Shown: one piece after another, positions 45,178 to 52,436 of the stretch
Layout of the letters: every line of letters starts with the position of its first letter
How positions within the stretch are numbered: position 1 is the first letter of the stretch
NCBI RefSeq assembly: GCF_018918095.1
Contig: NZ_JAHLPV010000009.1
Location: forward strand, 1-64,000
From: Acetivibrio sp. MSJd-27
GTDB taxonomy: Bacteria; Bacillota; Clostridia; UMGS1840; HGM11507
Direction: 5' to 3'
Length of the DNA: 64,000 bases
Translations under genes and position numbers: made by a program
Notes under the pieces: generated by a model
Told to the model about the DNA's origin: nothing
Database searches by the model: none
What the model saw: the letters and a program-made list of their open reading frames with translations, nothing else

Positions 45178-45905
45178 AGCTCGCTCACCTCCGGATAAAC
45201 CGTAACCAAATCAAAAGGATTATCAAGATACTCCTTTTTCAAAAGTCCGAGCTGTTTCATTCGTATAGCAAGTGCTTTTTTGGAACACCCTAAAAAATCC
45301 GCAAGTGCATCAAATCTCTTATATACGCTCGGATAGTATATTTTGTTCAGACACTCAATCTTTTCTCCAAGACTGAACAGATACATTCCCTGCTTTATAA
45401 GGTTTTCGGGAAGAAGGATAGCAGCTCCAAGCGTATTTGCCTGCCATTCCTCCCAATCGGATATAGGCTTATTTCTCTCGGAATTTGCCTTGTAATAATG
45501 TACTCCGGCAGATTTCTGTGTCACACCGTAATCATTCGGGAACAACATCTTAAATATCTGATGGCTGCCCTCGTGCATTAAGGTGAAATTCTTTCTGCCT
45601 TTCAGCTTGCTGTCAAAGTTCAAGTCCTTTTCCACGAGAACGGTTTTTCCATCCAAAAAGAAAAAGGCTTCGTTATCATCATCTTCAAATACCTGAACAC
45701 CCATTTCCGTAAATGAGGTCATTCCGAGAATACTACCGTCATAAGATAGGTGCTGGTATTCGACATTCAATCCGAGAACCTTCTCCAAGAGAAGCTCCGG
45801 GTCAATTCTGTATATTTGTGTGTTACGGACATCGGGAAGTGCCATATATGCCTGAACATACTTGTCGGCAATCGCTTCGATGTCAAATCTCGATAAATGT
45901 TTCAA
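45174..45905 (-). CDS. ImmA/IrrE-type metallopeptidase
   Basis: The 243-residue protein has HEGSH in LMHEGSHQIFK and a downstream EEWQANTLGAAILLPE, the zinc-binding layout of ImmA/IrrE proteases. Such enzymes cut repressors to induce mobile elements. It is in the int-side operon, while another ImmA-like gene (48388-48921) pairs with the XRE gene. The C-terminal part (YPSVYKRFDALADFLGCSKKAL) looks like a helical DNA- or partner-binding unit. Confidence 0.85.
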   Translation of the reverse strand: MKHLSRFDIEAIADKYVQAYMALPDVRNTQIYRIDPELLLEKVLGLNVEYQHLSYDGSILGMTSFTEMGVQVFEDDDNEAFFFLDGKTVLVEKDLNFDSKLKGRKNFTLMHEGSHQIFKMLFPNDYGVTQKSAGVHYYKANSERNKPISDWEEWQANTLGAAILLPENLIKQGMYLFSLGEKIECLNKIYYPSVYKRFDALADFLGCSKKALAIRMKQLGLLKKEYLDNPFDLVTVYPEVSEL

Positions 45906-45924
45906 GTTACAAAACCTCCTACCA

Positions 45925-46176
45925 TTAGGATTTTGCTTCTACAAACCACTTTCCGTTTTCTTCGTCGAACAGAAATGTGGGCTTGCCGCAAATCTGTACC
46001 GTGTAGCGGATACCGGTTCCTCCGACTTTGGTGGAAGCCGCACGGCATTTCTGAATTACACGGTCTATCTCATATTTTTCATCATTCTCAAACTTGATGA
46101 AGTTCGGACGAGCCGTTCCATCAGGTCTATGTGTTACATTTACTTCAACATAAACTTTTCTTCTTTCGGATTCCAT
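45925..46176 (-). CDS. Small conserved-looking ICE protein, unknown function
   Basis: The 83-residue protein is mostly beta (KVYVEVNVTHRPDGTARPNF, YTVQICGKPTFLFDEENGKW). I do not recognise it. It is in the operon between the S24-like and ImmA-like genes, so possibly related to their regulation. It ends in VEAKS with a good site before the start. Confidence 0.6.
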   Translation of the reverse strand: MESERRKVYVEVNVTHRPDGTARPNFIKFENDEKYEIDRVIQKCRAASTKVGGTGIRYTVQICGKPTFLFDEENGKWFVEAKS

Positions 46177-46178
46177 TT

Positions 46179-46478
46179 TTATTCCTCGTAATTTCTCAAA
46201 GTCAAAACTAATCTTCCCAAGTGCTTGTATCCGTCGATGTTCTTATCCGACACCCTGTACTTGGGTCGGTCATCTCCGGCAGTATTGATGTAACAGGAAA
46301 GCCTTCCTTTCTTAAAGCGTTTTTTCCGGTCAAAGAAAAGAAACATTCCCTCATATATACCGTAGTCGGTAAAATGGTTTCCGCCGTCCGCACGAAAGAT
46401 AACAATATCTTCGCTGCACCCCTGCAAAAAGCAGTCGGGCATCGTAACATAAGCCGTAACCTCTTTTTCGTCAATCAC
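46179..46478 (-). CDS. S24/LexA-like fold protein
   Basis: The 99-residue product has the signal-peptidase-like beta fold of S24 proteins (VTMPDCFLQGC, DIVIFRADGG, GIYEGMFLFFDRKK) and ends like LexA (HLGRLVLTLRNYE). The usual Ser/Lys catalytic pair is not evident, and there is no HTH. It lies 12 bases downstream of a UmuC/DinB-type polymerase gene, as UmuD does beside umuC. Confidence 0.55.
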   Translation of the reverse strand: MIDEKEVTAYVTMPDCFLQGCSEDIVIFRADGGNHFTDYGIYEGMFLFFDRKKRFKKGRLSCYINTAGDDRPKYRVSDKNIDGYKHLGRLVLTLRNYEE

Positions 46479-46490
46479 ATTTAGACCTCC

Positions 46491-47726
46491 TTAACCAACC
46501 ATACCTGTCGGCATAGTGATTTCGGCTTTTTCCGGTGGTAGCCGCAAGTTCTGACACAGAACCCCATTCCTTATGCTGTCCTTTCCGAAACGCCGTCTGA
46601 TTTCTTCAACACACTTTTCCATTCGCTCCAATTTGTCCTGCTTTGCGGCGTCCATAAACATATCTATTTGACGGGGCGTGTCTTGTGGAATAAGATTTAT
46701 GGCTTGTACTGTCACAGAACGGATAGGGTTATTCCACCCATATCTTTTTTCAAACAACTGAAAAGCGGTCTTTGCAATAATCATCGGAGACTGTGTAGGA
46801 AGTGCAATCTTCGTCTGCCATTGCCTTGTATTGAGCGTGTTGTCTCTAATATGTATTGCGACACCTTCTGCACTCAGTCCGTGAACACGGAGCTTGTGTC
46901 CGATGTCTTGGGTTAATTCGAGAAACACGGGCCACACCTGCTCCGGTTTCTCTAAATCTGCTACTGTTGTTATACCGTGTCCTACACTTTTTATAGGAGA
47001 AACGAAATCTTTCTTGGCAACAAGGGAAAGGTCGTTGCCGTTGGCATAGTTCCATAAAACTACTCCGTTCTTTCCTAATCTTCTGCGTAAGAACTCAGGG
47101 TCGTTATTCGCTAAATCCCCGATGGTACGAATACAATAGCTGTCAAGCACTCGCTGGGTTGCCCGTCCTACACCGAGCAGGTCAGCGGCAGGAAGTCCCC
47201 AAATCTTTTCTTTGAATGTATCCTTTGGTATAACGGTTACTGCGTCCGGTTTCTTCATATCCGAGCCGAGCTTCGCAAATATCTTATTAAAGGAAACACC
47301 CACAGAAATCGTCAAGCCGAGTTCAAACTTCATCGTTTCACGAATTTCATTTGCCACCTTTTCCGGCGAACCGAAAAGGCTTTCTGTCCCGCTAATATCC
47401 AGCCAACACTCGTCCATACCATACGGTTCAACTTGGTCGGTATATCGCTCATAAACGCTTCTCGCAAGCTTTGAGTATTTGATATACTCCTCATAATGGG
47501 GCGGCACTACAACCAAGTCCTTGCACTTCTGTTTAGCCTGCCATACTGCGTCCCCGGTTTTCACATCAAAAGCCTTTGCTTTGTAGTTCTTTGCAAGCAC
47601 GATACCGTGTCGTTCCTCCACAGAGCCGCAGACAGCAATCGGATATTTCTTCAATGCGGGGTCGAGCATACATTCGACGCTGGCATAGAAGTTGTTCATA
47701 TCACAATGAAGTATGCTTCGTAACAT
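46491..47726 (-). CDS. Y-family DNA polymerase (DinB/UmuC type)
   Basis: The 411-residue protein has the Y-family catalytic motifs: D in LHCDMNNFYASVE, YSKLARSVYERY, MDECWLDISGT, GVSFNKIFAKLGSD, and a little-finger domain with HIRDN. It performs translesion synthesis. The start at 47726 follows GGGGGG. It is first in the leftward operon, with a consensus promoter about 70 bases upstream. No SOS box is seen. Confidence 0.94.
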   Translation of the reverse strand: MLRSILHCDMNNFYASVECMLDPALKKYPIAVCGSVEERHGIVLAKNYKAKAFDVKTGDAVWQAKQKCKDLVVVPPHYEEYIKYSKLARSVYERYTDQVEPYGMDECWLDISGTESLFGSPEKVANEIRETMKFELGLTISVGVSFNKIFAKLGSDMKKPDAVTVIPKDTFKEKIWGLPAADLLGVGRATQRVLDSYCIRTIGDLANNDPEFLRRRLGKNGVVLWNYANGNDLSLVAKKDFVSPIKSVGHGITTVADLEKPEQVWPVFLELTQDIGHKLRVHGLSAEGVAIHIRDNTLNTRQWQTKIALPTQSPMIIAKTAFQLFEKRYGWNNPIRSVTVQAINLIPQDTPRQIDMFMDAAKQDKLERMEKCVEEIRRRFGKDSIRNGVLCQNLRLPPEKAEITMPTGMVG

Positions 47727-47754
47727 TTTTTGAACCCCCCTTGACATTTTGGGA

Positions 47755-47769
47755 AGTTTAGTGTAAACT
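47755..47769. promoter_or_regulatory. Operator candidate of the ICE repressor
   Basis: AGTTTA-GTG-TAAACT, a perfect 6-bp inverted repeat, lies in the 5' region of the polymerase operon. Further half-sites (AGTTTA at 47805, TAAACT at 47840) lie near the divergent XRE gene. Binding by the XRE protein is inferred. Confidence 0.6.
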
Positions 47770-47795
47770 ATGAGTAGTTCAACTTCCTGTTTCTT

Positions 47796-47824
47796 ATTAT
47801 ACGCAGTTTAAGTGTACTTGTCAA
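47796..47824 (-). promoter_or_regulatory. Consensus promoter of the leftward ICE control operon
   Basis: Minus strand TTGACA (47819-47824), a 17-base spacer, TATAAT (47796-47801). An operator-like half-site overlaps the spacer. It precedes the polymerase gene. Confidence 0.9.
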
Positions 47825-47876
47825 GAGTAAATGAGAAGTTAAACTGTAAATATTCTTTTAAGGAGTGAAATCAAAG

Positions 47877-48287
47877 ATGACATTCGGTGAAAAAGTCAAA
47901 GCAGAGAGGACTAAACTCGGTCTTAATCAGGATGAATTGGCTGAAAAAATAGGCGTAACCCGACGTGTAATTTGTTCTTATGAAAATGATAAATCCCGTC
48001 CGAGAGGAACGGAAAGATACAAGAAGCTGGCAGAAGCATTAAATGTAAATGTGAATTATCTGCTGTCTGAGGATGACGCTTTCATCGCCGATGTAGAGGA
48101 TAAATACGGACGCAGAGGGGCAAGACAGGCTCAGGAGTTGCTTGCAGAAGTTACCGGTCTGTTTGCCGGCGGCGAAATGGCTGACGAAGATATGCGTGAA
48201 ATGGTTGACGCTATTCAGGAAGCATATCTTATTGCAAAGAAGAACAATAAAAAATACACCCCGAAGAAATACCGCAAAGACGAGTAA
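47877..48287 (+). CDS. XRE-family repressor (ImmR-like)
   Basis: The 136-residue protein has an N-terminal Cro/cI HTH (LGLNQDELAEKIGVTRRVICSYENDKS) and a helical C-terminal part with AQELLAEVTGLF and KKNNKKYTPKKYRK. It is transcribed divergently from the polymerase operon. Next to it is an ImmA/IrrE-type protease, the ICEBs1-type ImmR/ImmA layout. It likely keeps the ICE quiet until cut. Confidence 0.9.
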   Translation: MTFGEKVKAERTKLGLNQDELAEKIGVTRRVICSYENDKSRPRGTERYKKLAEALNVNVNYLLSEDDAFIADVEDKYGRRGARQAQELLAEVTGLFAGGEMADEDMREMVDAIQEAYLIAKKNNKKYTPKKYRKDE

Positions 48288-48387
48288 TCCTCACAGTGAA
48301 CTAAGTCCAATATATGGGACACACAATAGTTTATAATTTATTATAGGGTAAATATCCGATATACTATAATATGGGAGGTGAGCCGGA

Positions 48388-48921
48388 TTGGGGTATTACA
48401 CTACGGCTGAAATTGTGAAAATCGTCAACAAGCTCATTGACCGTTGCGGTACTCGTGACCCGTACAAGGTCGCAAAAGAGCTTGGTATCAATATTATCTA
48501 CCGAGATTTTGAAAAGCAGCGTGGAGCATACAAGGTCATTCTGAAGAACCGCTTTGTTTTCCTTAAAAACGGTATGCACCCGGTCGTGGAACAGATAGTG
48601 CTATGGCACGAAATCGGACACGATGTTCTCCACAGGCAAGAAGCGGTTGCTGTCGGCGGGTTCAAAGAGTTCAACATCTTTGATATGAGAGAGAACCGTA
48701 TGGAGTATGAAGCAAATATCTTCGCTTCTCAGGCTTCGCTCCCGGACGACACCATTTTGGAATACATTGAAAACGGCTATGACATTCAGCAGATTGCACG
48801 GGCAATGTGTTCCGACATAAACCTAATTGCTCTGAAAGTAGATACGCTGATTGCACAAGGCTATCAACTTCGCAAACAGGAACACCAAAACGATTTTCTT
48901 AAATACAGTAAAAAAATATAA
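48388..48921 (+). CDS. ImmA/IrrE-type metallopeptidase paired with the XRE repressor
   Basis: The 177-residue protein has HEIGH in VLWHEIGHDVLHRQ and MEYEANIFASQASLPDD, the zinc-binding pattern. The start is a TTG at 48388, supported by GGGAGGTGA upstream. In ICEBs1, ImmA cuts ImmR after a RapI or SOS signal. A terminator (GACCGTCA/TGACGGTC) follows at 48922-48962. Confidence 0.88.
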   Translation: MGYYTTAEIVKIVNKLIDRCGTRDPYKVAKELGINIIYRDFEKQRGAYKVILKNRFVFLKNGMHPVVEQIVLWHEIGHDVLHRQEAVAVGGFKEFNIFDMRENRMEYEANIFASQASLPDDTILEYIENGYDIQQIARAMCSDINLIALKVDTLIAQGYQLRKQEHQNDFLKYSKKI

Positions 48922-48962
48922 GACCGTCAAGTCTCGAATGAGATCTGACGGTCTAATTTTTA
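48922..48962 (+). terminator. Terminator after the ImmA-like gene
   Basis: Arms GACCGTCA and TGACGGTC are followed by a T run near 48962. Confidence 0.7.
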
Positions 48963-49433
48963 TCAGTTTTTATTATATCCGAATTGTCTTGTGCAAAGGG
49001 TATCTTTCCACCATTTTTCACGACTCAGTATGTAATTATCATCCATTCGTGCGTTATAGTTTTCTAATACTGAATACTGAAAATTTGCTTTTATATAATC
49101 AAACCCTTTGGTGTCAACAATATGTTTAAGTTCAACATTCCCACCGTGTCCATTGTCTATATAGTTAGTCCACCTTTGAAGCAACATTCCATACTGAGCA
49201 GTTGCCGAGCCAACATACATTTTTCCGTTGCTGGTATCAGTTATAAGATAAACTGCTTTTTGATTTCTCAAAGCATCAAGCCAACCGCTGCGTTTATTCC
49301 GAATAATCGTTTCCAGTTGTGAAAAACTCAATCTTATGTTCTCATAACCCGGAAATTCGTCACCATCATAAGCAGTAGAAAGAATTTCTATTACTTCCAG
49401 TTCCTCCATCATAGACTCATAGGTTCTTCCCAT
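48963..49433 (-). CDS. GIY-YIG nuclease domain protein
   Basis: The 156-residue protein has the GIY-YIG motif as AVYLITDTSNGKMYVGSATA, with R in LQRWTNY and the E in YSVLENYNAR in the expected order. The N-terminal part is unrecognised. It may be a homing-type nuclease or part of a repair/restriction system. A short frame with its own ribosome-binding site (49409-49453) overlaps its start, suggesting a recombination junction. Confidence 0.8.
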   Translation of the reverse strand: MGRTYESMMEELEVIEILSTAYDGDEFPGYENIRLSFSQLETIIRNKRSGWLDALRNQKAVYLITDTSNGKMYVGSATAQYGMLLQRWTNYIDNGHGGNVELKHIVDTKGFDYIKANFQYSVLENYNARMDDNYILSREKWWKDTLCTRQFGYNKN

Positions 49434-49453
49434 GCCTTAACCCTGTATGCCAT
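49409..49453 (-). pseudogene. Short frame with a strong ribosome-binding site, probable truncated gene
   Basis: AGGAGGACAACAGG followed by ATG gives a 14-residue peptide (MAYRVKAWEEPMSL), overlapping the GIY-YIG start in another frame. The good site suggests the stub of a gene cut by recombination; it may also be a leader peptide for the nuclease. Confidence 0.3.
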
Positions 49454-49530
49454 CCTGTTGTCCTCCTGCAAAAAATGAGTGAGGGGATTTCCATCCCTCA
49501 CCCAGTAGCCCGCAGGATGGCAGGCTGTTT
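49448..49530 (-). terminator. Nested hairpin with terminator
   Basis: Inner arms GTGAGGG/CCCTCAC followed on the minus strand by a T run (terminates the sigma-like gene at 49537). Outer arms GCCATCCTG/CAGGATGGC enclose it and sequester the downstream ribosome-binding site. Confidence 0.6.
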
Positions 49531-49536
49531 TAGAAG

Positions 49537-49962
49537 CTATAAAATTTTCCGCAGCTTCTTCCGCAGATGGTCTAACCTCGCATAGATGGCACCAGTCGTC
49601 AAATGCACAAGCGGGGCAATCTCCTTTGTGGAATACCCCTGCATTTTCAGCAGGACGATTTTCAAGGTACGCCCGTCCACCGTGACTAATACTTGATAGA
49701 GATTTTCGCTCTCAATCTCTTCCAGTAACTCCGCAACCGTACCCACTTCCGCCTGCCGCTCCCTGCCTGCCATGTCCTCAAGATATTCCGCAACGTCATT
49801 CGTCCATCGGTAAAACCGCCTGTTGGAATTGAAGTCTGCCCTGTCCGCCATGCGTATCTGCTCAATGGTCGCTTCATCAACGCCGCACTCACGCAGCAGC
49901 TTTTCCTCCGCTTCTTTCCAGATACGCCATTTCCTGTCCTCCCGTCCGTGGTTGTATGCCAT
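49537..49962 (-). CDS. Sigma-70 region-4-like regulator
   Basis: The 141-residue protein is helical, rich in E/R. A C-terminal HTH (LKMQGYSTKEIAPLVHLTTG, AIYARLDHLRKKLRK) resembles sigma region 4. No region 2 is evident. It follows another sigma-like gene by about 95 bases with a terminator between. The start at 49962 follows GGAGGAAG. Confidence 0.65.
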   Translation of the reverse strand: MAYNHGREDRKWRIWKEAEEKLLRECGVDEATIEQIRMADRADFNSNRRFYRWTNDVAEYLEDMAGRERQAEVGTVAELLEEIESENLYQVLVTVDGRTLKIVLLKMQGYSTKEIAPLVHLTTGAIYARLDHLRKKLRKIL

Positions 49963-50002
49963 TCTTACTTCCTCCAATCAGAATTGATTGAGAGGGCAGA
50001 GA

Positions 50003-50042
50003 AAAGCCCCCTCATCTTCCCAAAGGAAAAAACAAGGGGGCT
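50003..50042 (-). terminator. Terminator after the second sigma-like gene
   Basis: Arms AGCCCCCT and AGGGGGCT on the minus strand are followed by TTTT. Confidence 0.75.
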
Positions 50043-50056
50043 GAACGCCTTAAATT

Positions 50057-50569
50057 TTAATTTTCTATTATCTTTCTTAGTTTTATTAGGATTCTGGCTT
50101 TGCGTTTGTTTACAACGCTCTGGGTTATGCCCAACCTCGCCCCGACTTCACGCTCGGAAAGTCCGTCAAAAAAGATTGCCTGTATCAGCTCCTGTTCACT
50201 ATCCGACAGCAAAGGCAGGGCGGCTTTCAGCCTGTCCACCATGACCGCATTGACAACGGTTTCTGCAATGTCCACCGCTTCATCAGTGATAAAGTCCAGA
50301 GGATTCCCCTCGCTGTCCGTAAATCCGTCGAGAGATAGCAGTCTATTCTTTGTATCTAATTTTTGCAGATAACGCCACCGTTCCTTGTCACGGTAGAAGT
50401 CTGTGTATTGCTCCCTCACGACTTCAAGCAGACAGCCTTGAATGGGGATAAACAGCTTGTCCATATAGGTCTGGTCGGATTCCCTGCAACGGCAGAACTC
50501 CGTGTAGGATAATTCCACATAGCCGCCACTTTCTCTGATATATACCTTTCTTGGTGCATATTTCACCAT
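50057..50569 (-). CDS. Sigma-70-like regulator
   Basis: The 170-residue protein has a beta-rich N-terminal part (YAPRKVYIRESGGYVELSYT) and a C-terminal region-4 HTH (LSDSEQELIQAIFFDGLSER, EVGARLGITQSVVNKRKARI). It looks like the sigma-like regulators common on Firmicutes transposons. The start at 50569 follows GGGAGG; a leader frame overlaps this start. Confidence 0.78.
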   Translation of the reverse strand: MVKYAPRKVYIRESGGYVELSYTEFCRCRESDQTYMDKLFIPIQGCLLEVVREQYTDFYRDKERWRYLQKLDTKNRLLSLDGFTDSEGNPLDFITDEAVDIAETVVNAVMVDRLKAALPLLSDSEQELIQAIFFDGLSEREVGARLGITQSVVNKRKARILIKLRKIIEN

Positions 50570-51165
50570 AAATACCTCCCATCTGAATTTTTGAAATGTA
50601 AAAAATCCAGATGGAGAGGCGGAGAACGACACCGCATATCAGAAACAGCCCTACGGCACTTTCCAACAAAAATCGACAAAAGAAAAACCGCAAAGGCTCT
50701 GTGACCTTTACGGTTATAGGAAATAGTAATTCTATTGTATGGAGATTGTACTTCTACTTTCAAGGTGAGAAGTACCGTTGCACTGGCAGAAATTTTTTTA
50801 ACTGGTTTCCTGCCGTTCTCTGATATGCTATGTATTGATAAATTTTGCTTCGTATGAGCAGATAGATAACTGCCCGAAAAAAGGACATAAAAAAATCCCT
50901 CCAAATTTAAAAACAAATTCAGAGGGTAATTTAGGGTATAACAAAATAACCCACCCGAATATCGTTTTTTTTATTTGGTGAGTTTGTTCTTTCAAATACG
51001 AAACAAATGCTCATGTACGGTAAAGTATCACAAGAAAATTATGTCGAATTGACAGCCGCCTCCGCTATACCGAATAAGGAAATAAAGAGTCCTCAAATTT
51101 TGCGCTACTAAATGAAGACGAGCGGAAGTAATCTCCCGCTCGTCAGTAAACTTAACTATGCCATA
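50570..51165. other. Leader and intergenic region upstream of the sigma-like gene
   Basis: On the minus strand, a terminator-like stem (CCCTC...GAGGG plus T7, near 50889-50926), a 41-codon frame starting MSFFRAVIYLLIRSKIY, a second terminator (AACCGTAAAGG/CCTTTGCGGTT, 50684-50717) and a 24-codon frame (MRCRSPPLHLDFLHFKNSDG) whose stop overlaps the sigma start. The tet(40) terminator (GACGAGCGG/CCGCTCGTC) is at 51116-51146. Confidence 0.5.
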
Positions 51166-52386
51166 TCAATCCCGCTTCTTTCCCGCCACCGGCACTAAGA
51201 ACAGCGCGGGCAACAGCAGGAAAGCGGTACAGACCAGCCCCCAGGGTATGGACACCTGCTGGGCTACCAGCCCCACAATAGGCCCGCCGATGATCTGCCC
51301 GAAAGAGTCCAGCTGTCCGCTGGTGGAAAAGACTGTGGCGCGCATTTTCTCATCCACATGGTCGTTCATCCAGGCGGCCAGCACAGGCTCCTTGATGGTG
51401 CGCATAAGCCCCGCCAGCAGGAACACCAACAACATGAACCAAAAGCTCCGCCCCACCGCGAAGAGAACCAGGCACAGGATATACCCGGCGCTGGTGGACA
51501 TGACCACACTGGTTCGGCTGACAGTCCCTTTTTTCTCCATGCGGGCGATGAGCAACTGAGAAGCCAGAATACCTAAGCCGCTGCCGATAAGACTGATAAC
51601 ACCGAACCAAGTGACGCTGTTCAGCGGCCCGATAACGGGTATTACCGTGTCATCCAGAAAATGAGCGGTGGAGAGCCGGTCAAAGCCTTCACTGGCAAGT
51701 CCCCCGCATAGTGTGATTGCTAAGAGCGCCAGCAACACAGGTGCGCCTTTCACAAAGCCCAGGTTGAGCTTGAACAGGCAGACAAAGTCTTTAAGCAAGC
51801 CCTGCCGTTCCTCAATAGCAGGGGAGAAGTTGGTTTCTGGCATGATGCGACCCAACACCAGCCCCAACAACAAGCACAAACTGCCCCCCAAGATGAGAGG
51901 CATTTGCAGGTTTATGTTTCCCAGCAGTGTGCCCAGCACCACGCCCAGAACGCCGCCGATTTGCCCCATTTGACTGCCCCGCAGGAACACCTTGTCTATG
52001 GGTTTGTCCTCTTCCTCCGAGGCAATCCACGCCTCCAGAGCGCCGGTGATGAAGGTATCACCGCAACCCCAGACAACCTGGGCCAGCAGAACCGTCGCGA
52101 ACCACGGTAGCGCACCCTCCATCAGAAAGCCCAGGCCGTAGAGGAACATTCCAATCAGCACCGAGCGCCGACGGCTATACAAATCCGCCACCACACCGGT
52201 GGGCATCTCGAACAGAAAGCAGGAGGTCTCCTGAACCGTCCCTACCAGGACAAGCTGGAAAGCATCCAGCTGCACCACCTCCAGGTGGTACACGATGGAA
52301 AGCACTGTGGACATAGAAACCGCCAGGGAACAGACAAATCGGAACAGCAGGTAGACAGAATATGCCTTTGAATTTTTAGCAAACAT
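51166..52386 (-). CDS. tet(40): Tetracycline efflux MFS pump Tet(40)
   Basis: The 406-residue length and start MFAKNSKAYSVYLLFRF match my recollection of Tet(40). It has about 12 helices, the MFS motif A region (GVVADLYSRRRSVLIG) and AWIASEEEDKPIDKVFL. It exports tetracyclines in exchange for protons. It lies 50 bases downstream of tet(O/32/O) in the same orientation, a pairing known from human gut Clostridia. G+C is visibly higher than in tet(O/32/O). The start at 52386 is preferred over an upstream ATG by length match. Confidence 0.95.
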   Translation of the reverse strand: MFAKNSKAYSVYLLFRFVCSLAVSMSTVLSIVYHLEVVQLDAFQLVLVGTVQETSCFLFEMPTGVVADLYSRRRSVLIGMFLYGLGFLMEGALPWFATVLLAQVVWGCGDTFITGALEAWIASEEEDKPIDKVFLRGSQMGQIGGVLGVVLGTLLGNINLQMPLILGGSLCLLLGLVLGRIMPETNFSPAIEERQGLLKDFVCLFKLNLGFVKGAPVLLALLAITLCGGLASEGFDRLSTAHFLDDTVIPVIGPLNSVTWFGVISLIGSGLGILASQLLIARMEKKGTVSRTSVVMSTSAGYILCLVLFAVGRSFWFMLLVFLLAGLMRTIKEPVLAAWMNDHVDEKMRATVFSTSGQLDSFGQIIGGPIVGLVAQQVSIPWGLVCTAFLLLPALFLVPVAGKKRD

Positions 52387-52436
52387 GAAGTTACATTCTC
52401 CTTTCAAATCTCATTTTATATGACTTTTGCAAGCTG

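Noticed and set aside
47727-47876. LexA/SOS box before the Y-family polymerase gene
   Set aside because: No GAAC-N4-GTTC-type or similar match; AGTTTA/TAAACT repeats explain the region better as XRE operators.
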